A program made the position numbers and the translations under genes. DNA of 37,597 nucleotides. Source: Clostridia bacterium. GTDB lineage: Bacteria; Bacillota; Clostridia; Oscillospirales; CAG-272. Of the stretch, positions 33,565 to 37,597 are shown one piece after another (position 1 is the stretch's first letter; every line of letters starts with the position of its first letter). The stretch covers positions 1 through 37,597 of the forward strand of contig JAFTPX010000063.1 of assembly GCA_017463065.1 (NCBI GenBank), read 5' to 3'. Under the pieces are notes generated by a model that made no database searches, was not told the DNA's origin, and saw nothing but the letters and a program-made list of their open reading frames with translations.

Positions 33565-34254
33565 ATGTATCATCTTTTGATTGTGGACGACGAGTCCAGA
33601 ATTCGCTCTATTATCAAAAAATACGCGGAGTTTGAGGGGCATACCGTTACCGAAGCGGCGGACGGTATGGAGGCGGTGCATCTGTGCCGTTCTCAAAGCT
33701 TTGATCTCATTATTATGGATATTATGATGCCCGAGTTGGACGGCTTTTCGGCTTGCCGCGAGATCCGAAAGATCTCCCAGACTCCTATTATTATGCTTTC
33801 CGCAAGGGGAGAGGAATATGACAAGATCAACGGCTTTGAATTGGGCGTGGACGACTACGTGGTCAAGCCCTTTTCACCGAAGGAGCTGATGCTTCGTATT
33901 GAAGCGGTCATGAAGCGGGTACGCCGTACGCCTGCTGAAATGCAAAAAAAGGAAAATCTGGTGATTACCTTGGACGAAGGCGGATTGCGTGCCGATGTAA
34001 CCGCCCGTCTCGTTTTTATCGACGGGGAACGGGTGGACATGTCTCCCAAGGAATACGATTTGTTCTTTTATATGTTGGCAAACAGAAACGTGGCGCTTTC
34101 CCGTGAGAAGCTGATCAGCGACGTGTGGGGCTACGACTTCTTCGGAGACGTCAGAACCTTGGATACGCATATTAAGCTTCTCCGAAAGAGCCTTGGGCGG
34201 TATGCGAATCTGATCGTGACGCTTCGCGGAGTGGGATATCGATTCGAAGGATAA
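33565..34254 (+). CDS. OmpR/PhoB-family response regulator
   Basis: A DNA-binding response regulator of 229 residues. The receiver domain (1-120) has the acidic pair Asp8-Asp9, the phosphorylated Asp52 (IIMDIMMPELDG), Ser79 and Lys101 (VVKPFSPKEL). The C-terminal winged-helix domain (about 130-229) has MSPKEYDLFFYMLAN, LISDVWGYDFFGDVRTLDTHI and LRGVGYRFE. AGAGG precedes the ATG. It is followed after 15 bases by its cognate sensor kinase gene and preceded by htrA. By analogy with CssR it may activate the protease gene, but the ligand and regulon cannot be read from the sequence. Confidence 0.95.
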   Translation: MYHLLIVDDESRIRSIIKKYAEFEGHTVTEAADGMEAVHLCRSQSFDLIIMDIMMPELDGFSACREIRKISQTPIIMLSARGEEYDKINGFELGVDDYVVKPFSPKELMLRIEAVMKRVRRTPAEMQKKENLVITLDEGGLRADVTARLVFIDGERVDMSPKEYDLFFYMLANRNVALSREKLISDVWGYDFFGDVRTLDTHIKLLRKSLGRYANLIVTLRGVGYRFEG

Positions 34255-34269
34255 GCGTGGAGGAATAGG

Positions 34270-35847
34270 ATGAAGGATTCTCTGACCACGTCTCGGTCCT
34301 CCACAGGACGTCGCGTGGGAATCACTTGGAAAATGTACGCAATTTTGGTGATTTTTATTGCCATTATCGTGATCGTGCTTTGGTTCATCCAAGCACAGAT
34401 GCTCAATTATTTCTATCAGGCAACCAAGTTTCGGGAGCTGGAATTTTCGGCGATTGAGCTTTCTACCTTCTTGGAGGATAAAGAGCGGCTTCGTGAGAAA
34501 GCGGAGGAGTATGCGTCGGATTATTACACGGATATTTGGGTCTATCACATTCCCGCGGATCAAGAGGCGAATTTGTTGATCTCCGCCAAAGGAACGGGTG
34601 AACCCGAGATTCCGTTTATGGCGCGTAAATTTTCCGCCTTTTATGACAAGGCGATGGAAAACGAGGGAATCTATATCGCAATGGTTCCTTTGAATCAGTT
34701 TCATGAAAATTTTGAGCTGAAGATCATCAAGGACAATAGCGGAGATCCTGCCGAATATCCTTTTCTTCAGCATAATTCCGAAAAGGTCTGCGCCGTATAT
34801 ATTCGTATATCGGACTACAACGGCGCTCGTTATATGATCGTGGAAAGCACCAACCTGACCCCCGTTCAGACCATGATCACGGTATTTCGGGATCAAGCGC
34901 TTTGGAGCGGTGTGATTCTTTCTCTTGTTGCCTTGCTTATGGCAATTATTATGTCCAAGGTGATTACCAAGCCGATCGTGAAAATGAACGAGGCGGCAAA
35001 ACGGTTGGCGCAGGGGCGATACGACGCGAACTTTTCTGGGAAGGGTTACCGTGAAATCGACGAGCTTGCCGATACCCTGAACTATGCCTCTCGCGAGCTG
35101 GCAAAGACGGACCATTTGCAAAAGGAATTGATCTCCAATATTTCCCACGATTTGCGTACGCCCCTGACGATGATCAAGGGCTACGGAGAGGTTATGCGGG
35201 ATATTCCAGGGGAAAATACCCCCGAAAACATCCAGATCATTATCGACGAGACCTCCCGCCTTTCCGCGTTGGTCAATGATATGCTGGATATTTCCCGTAT
35301 TCAAGCGGGTACAAGAAAGCCCGCGTTTCAGCGGTTCAGCTTGACGGAAACCGTGCGAGATACTCTGGTGAGATATGAGCGGCTGACTATGCAGGACGGA
35401 TATCGGATCGAATTTTTCGCCGAGCAGGAGGTAGAGGTGGTGGCGGATCAGGGCATGATCCTACAGGTCGTTTACAACCTGATCAATAATGCCATCAACT
35501 ATACGGGCGAGGATAAACGGGTATTTGTAAAGCAAGAGCTTCTTGGGGACCGTGTTCGAATCAGTGTGGCGGATACGGGAGAAGGAATTTCGGAGGAGCA
35601 TTTGGCGCTGATCTGGGAGCGGTATTATAAGGTGGATAGGATCCACAAGCGCGCGACGGTAGGAACAGGACTTGGACTTTCCATCGTTAAAGGAATTCTG
35701 GAGCTTCACCATGCGGCGTATGGCGTGCAGAGTACGGTGGGACTGGGATCTGTTTTTTGGTTTGAGCTGAAGACCGCGCCGCCCCCAAAAGCTTCCGATG
35801 GATATATTGAAGCAGACTATGAAAAAGAAGAGACGGAAATGAAATAA
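34270..35847 (+). CDS. HAMP-domain sensor histidine kinase
   Basis: The sensor partner of the preceding regulator, 525 residues. One membrane helix (about 22-42), an extracellular region of about 170 residues and a second helix (about 215-236) are followed by a HAMP domain. The dimerisation domain has the phosphorylated His293 in ISNISHDLRTPLTMIKGYG. The ATP-binding domain has the N box NLINNAINYTGE, ADTGEGIS and GTGLGLSIVKGI. The extracellular part shows no motif that names its signal. A GGAGG lies before the ATG. The stop codon overlaps the next start by one base (TAATG), so rlmA is coupled to it. Confidence 0.95.
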   Translation: MKDSLTTSRSSTGRRVGITWKMYAILVIFIAIIVIVLWFIQAQMLNYFYQATKFRELEFSAIELSTFLEDKERLREKAEEYASDYYTDIWVYHIPADQEANLLISAKGTGEPEIPFMARKFSAFYDKAMENEGIYIAMVPLNQFHENFELKIIKDNSGDPAEYPFLQHNSEKVCAVYIRISDYNGARYMIVESTNLTPVQTMITVFRDQALWSGVILSLVALLMAIIMSKVITKPIVKMNEAAKRLAQGRYDANFSGKGYREIDELADTLNYASRELAKTDHLQKELISNISHDLRTPLTMIKGYGEVMRDIPGENTPENIQIIIDETSRLSALVNDMLDISRIQAGTRKPAFQRFSLTETVRDTLVRYERLTMQDGYRIEFFAEQEVEVVADQGMILQVVYNLINNAINYTGEDKRVFVKQELLGDRVRISVADTGEGISEEHLALIWERYYKVDRIHKRATVGTGLGLSIVKGILELHHAAYGVQSTVGLGSVFWFELKTAPPPKASDGYIEADYEKEETEMK

Positions 35848-36698
35848 TGAGAATTTTACCCGATCAAACGATTCTTGAGGCATTGCAATGCCCCATCTGT
35901 AAAAGCAAAATGGAGCTTTCCCCGAACGGTGCGTCCTTGTTTTGCTTTGGGGGGCGCAAGCATTGCTATGATTTTTCCTCGGGAGGCTACGTGAACCTGA
36001 TGCCCCCGGGACATACGGACGGCGGGGATGCCAAGCAGGCGGTCCGCGCCAGACGGGATTTTTTGAATCTGGACCTATACCGCCCCGCGGCAGAGGCTCT
36101 TTGCGATGCGGTATGCCGATTCGTTGAGCCCAAGGGAAGCCGATTAATCGACGCGGGATGCGGCGAAGGATATTATACTGTGAAATTGGCAGAGAACGGA
36201 TATTCGGTGGCGGGCGTGGATTTGTCGCGAGCCGCCGCCGACCTTGCCGCAAGAAAAGCGGCAAGGGAAGGATTGCCCTATGCTTTCTTTTCCGTGTCGA
36301 GCGTGTTTGCGTTGCCCTTTTTGGATCAAAGTGCCGATGTGGTCGTGAACGTGTTTGCTCCTTGCGCCGAAGGGGAATTTTCCCGTGTTCTTCGCTCGGG
36401 AGGAATTCTCGCGGTGATGTATGCGGGTCCCACTCACCTGATGGGCTTGAAGCAAGCGCTTTACGCCCAAACCAAGGAAAACGACGGCAGAGCCGATCTT
36501 CCCACGGGAATGAAGCAGTTGGAGGAAACACGGATTTGCTTCGATATTACCGTTTCGGGGCAGGAGAATCTGCAAAATTTGTTTGCCATGACACCGTATT
36601 ATTGGAAAACCTCACCTGCGGATGGTGAAAAGCTGAAGCAATTGGATACCTTGAATACGCCCATCGATATGATCGTGGCAATTTATCAAAAGCAATGA
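35847..36698 (+). CDS. rlmA: 23S rRNA (guanine-N1)-methyltransferase, RlmA-type
   Basis: A SAM-dependent methyltransferase of 283 residues. The N-terminal zinc site matches RlmA: Cys15, Cys18, Cys33 and His39, followed by YDFSSGGYVNLMPPGH. The next stretch, GGDAKQAVRARRDFLNLDLYRP, is the family's conserved linker. The methyltransferase domain has LIDAGCGEGYYTVKLA and VVNVFAPCAEGEFSRVLRSGG. In E. coli the family methylates G745; in Gram-positives the related TlrB acts on G748 and gives tylosin resistance. The position modified here cannot be decided. It shares one base with the end of the kinase gene and is followed after 16 bases by a glycosyltransferase gene. Confidence 0.88.
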   Translation: MRILPDQTILEALQCPICKSKMELSPNGASLFCFGGRKHCYDFSSGGYVNLMPPGHTDGGDAKQAVRARRDFLNLDLYRPAAEALCDAVCRFVEPKGSRLIDAGCGEGYYTVKLAENGYSVAGVDLSRAAADLAARKAAREGLPYAFFSVSSVFALPFLDQSADVVVNVFAPCAEGEFSRVLRSGGILAVMYAGPTHLMGLKQALYAQTKENDGRADLPTGMKQLEETRICFDITVSGQENLQNLFAMTPYYWKTSPADGEKLKQLDTLNTPIDMIVAIYQKQ

Positions 36699-36714
36699 CG
36701 TCCAAGGAGGAAGT

Positions 36715-37440
36715 ATGCAACTTTCATTGATTATTCCCATGTATAACGAAAGCAAAATTATTGCCCAGACGGCACTCACGCTTTCGGAGTATATGCAGGC
36801 TCACTTTGATTCTTATGAAATTCTGTTTTCGGACGACGGATCAACGGATGGATGCGGAGATATTGTCAGAAATCTGTCTTTGCCTTGTGTGCGTGTAACG
36901 GGATATTCCCAAAACCACGGAAAGGGCTGTGCGGTACGCCACGCGGTTTTGGAGGCGGAAGGGGATTTGATCATGTTTACCGATGCCGATCTGGCATATG
37001 GATCCGACGTGATCCGCAGGGTGTACGATTTTTATTGTGAGGAGTCGAAGGCGCAAGCCCTTCACATGGTGATCGGCTCCCGTAATCTGGGCAAGGATGG
37101 GTATGAGAATTACAGTGCGCTTCGCAAGCGGATGTCCAAGATCTATATTCGGTTGCTTTGCTTGGTTGGCGGCTTTTGGCTGTCGGATTGTCAGTGTGGA
37201 TGTAAGGCGTTTGCCAAGGATGCGGCACACGATATCTTCCGCCGTTGCAAGGTAGACGGCTTTGCCTTTGACTTTGAAGCGATTCTTTGGGCGGATCGGC
37301 TGGGATATCGGATCGCTGAGCTTCCCGTTAAGGTGATGAATCATCGGGAGTCCAAGGTTCGGCTCCTGCGGGATACCTTCAAAATGCTTCGAGACCTTCG
37401 AAGGATTCGAAAGGACATTAAAAAAGCTTCTTGTAAATAG
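36715..37440 (+). CDS. Family 2 glycosyltransferase, dolichyl/polyprenyl-phosphate sugar synthase-like (Alg5/DPM1)
   Basis: A cytosolic or peripheral membrane enzyme of 241 residues that probably moves a sugar from a nucleotide to a polyprenyl phosphate. The GT-A fold begins LSLIIPMYNESKII, with SDDGSTDG, the NHGKGCAVRHAVLEAEGD motif and the metal-binding FTDADLAYGSD. The C-terminal half has SRNLGKDGYENYSALRKRMSK, DCQCGCKAFAKDAA (typical of Alg5-like enzymes, where it reads DTQCGFK) and FAFDFEAILWADRLGYRIAELPV. There are no C-terminal membrane helices, unlike GtrB-type enzymes. AAGGAGG precedes the ATG. It closes the two-component system operon. The acceptor and sugar are unknown. Confidence 0.87.
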   Translation: MQLSLIIPMYNESKIIAQTALTLSEYMQAHFDSYEILFSDDGSTDGCGDIVRNLSLPCVRVTGYSQNHGKGCAVRHAVLEAEGDLIMFTDADLAYGSDVIRRVYDFYCEESKAQALHMVIGSRNLGKDGYENYSALRKRMSKIYIRLLCLVGGFWLSDCQCGCKAFAKDAAHDIFRRCKVDGFAFDFEAILWADRLGYRIAELPVKVMNHRESKVRLLRDTFKMLRDLRRIRKDIKKASCK

Positions 37441-37472
37441 GGAATGGCAGGATGGATTGTCTTGCAAATTCA

Positions 37473-37516
37473 GAAAACGCCGACGGGACGGAATCACCTC
37501 GTCGGCGTTTTCTTTT
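37473..37516 (+). terminator. Terminator of the two-component system operon
   Basis: GAAAACGCCGACG (37473-37485) pairs perfectly with CGTCGGCGTTTTC (37500-37512) around a 14-base loop and is followed by TTTTG. The 81 bases after it contain one more short inverted repeat (37567-37587) and no gene that I can support. Confidence 0.9.
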
Positions 37517-37566
37517 GTATATAAGAACCACCGACTGTGCCGATGTGGATAAAAAGCATTAGCTAT

Positions 37567-37587
37567 GCTCGGTTCATTTATCCGAGC
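37567..37587. repeat. Short inverted repeat at the window edge
   Basis: GCTCGG (37567-37572) and CCGAGC (37582-37587) can pair around a nine-base loop. The next bases, GAAGCGAGGA, resemble the stem again (GCGAAGCGAGG). It could be the edge of a dispersed intergenic repeat, but only its start is in the window. Confidence 0.3.
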
Positions 37588-37597
37588 GAAGCGAGGA

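Overview
The window looks like a chromosomal segment of a moderate-GC member of the Clostridia (Bacillota). The evidence is the pth-mfd-foldase-lipoprotein order, AddAB in place of RecBCD, a CwlD-type amidase, the paired TIGR03960/TIGR03936 radical-SAM genes, AGGAGG-type ribosome binding sites and TTGACA/TATAAT promoters. Genus or species cannot be named from the sequence alone. Almost all of it is housekeeping DNA with short intergenic gaps. I see no insertion sequence, prophage, CRISPR array, tRNA or rRNA.

Layout. 1-330 (-) is the N-terminus of pyruvate, phosphate dikinase, cut by the window edge. 582-6179 (+) holds pth, mfd and a parvulin-type foldase lipoprotein. 6202-7042 (+) is a TPP riboswitch with terminator controlling the thiamine transporter gene thiT, followed at once by the RNase P RNA gene (7074-7421). 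A bidirectional terminator separates rnpB from a minus-strand group: a CwlD-like amidase, radA and ribF (10770 down to 7467). guaB (10999-12465, +) has its own promoter and terminator. 12646-20519 (+) carries rlmB, a large unusual membrane protein, two overlapping radical-SAM-associated genes and an isolated ribulokinase gene. ddl and alr (20616-22783, +) make D-alanyl-D-alanine for the cell wall. A long hairpin then separates them from a minus-strand unit read from 31643 down to 22972: a coiled-coil membrane protein, addB, addA and a DUF11-repeat protein. Divergent from this, 31842-37440 (+) holds an HtrA protease, an OmpR/PhoR-type two-component system, rlmA and an Alg5/DPM1-like glycosyltransferase.

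The most unusual item is the 912-residue product of 13532-16270. Its membrane layout and several linkers match a P1B-type (heavy-metal) ATPase, but the phosphorylation motif, the metal-site CPC, the TGE loop and the GDGxND motif are all missing or replaced, and about 320 acidic residues are added at the N-terminus. It appears to be a degenerate 'pseudo-P-type ATPase', with its stop codon overlapping the start of a radical-SAM gene. Other points worth checking are three evenly spaced GTYAMA hexamers in the htrA promoter next to a CssRS-like two-component system, a duplicated Asp/Asn/Gly-rich insert with an EF-hand-like loop in the foldase lipoprotein, and a signal-peptide-less DUF11 protein downstream of addAB.
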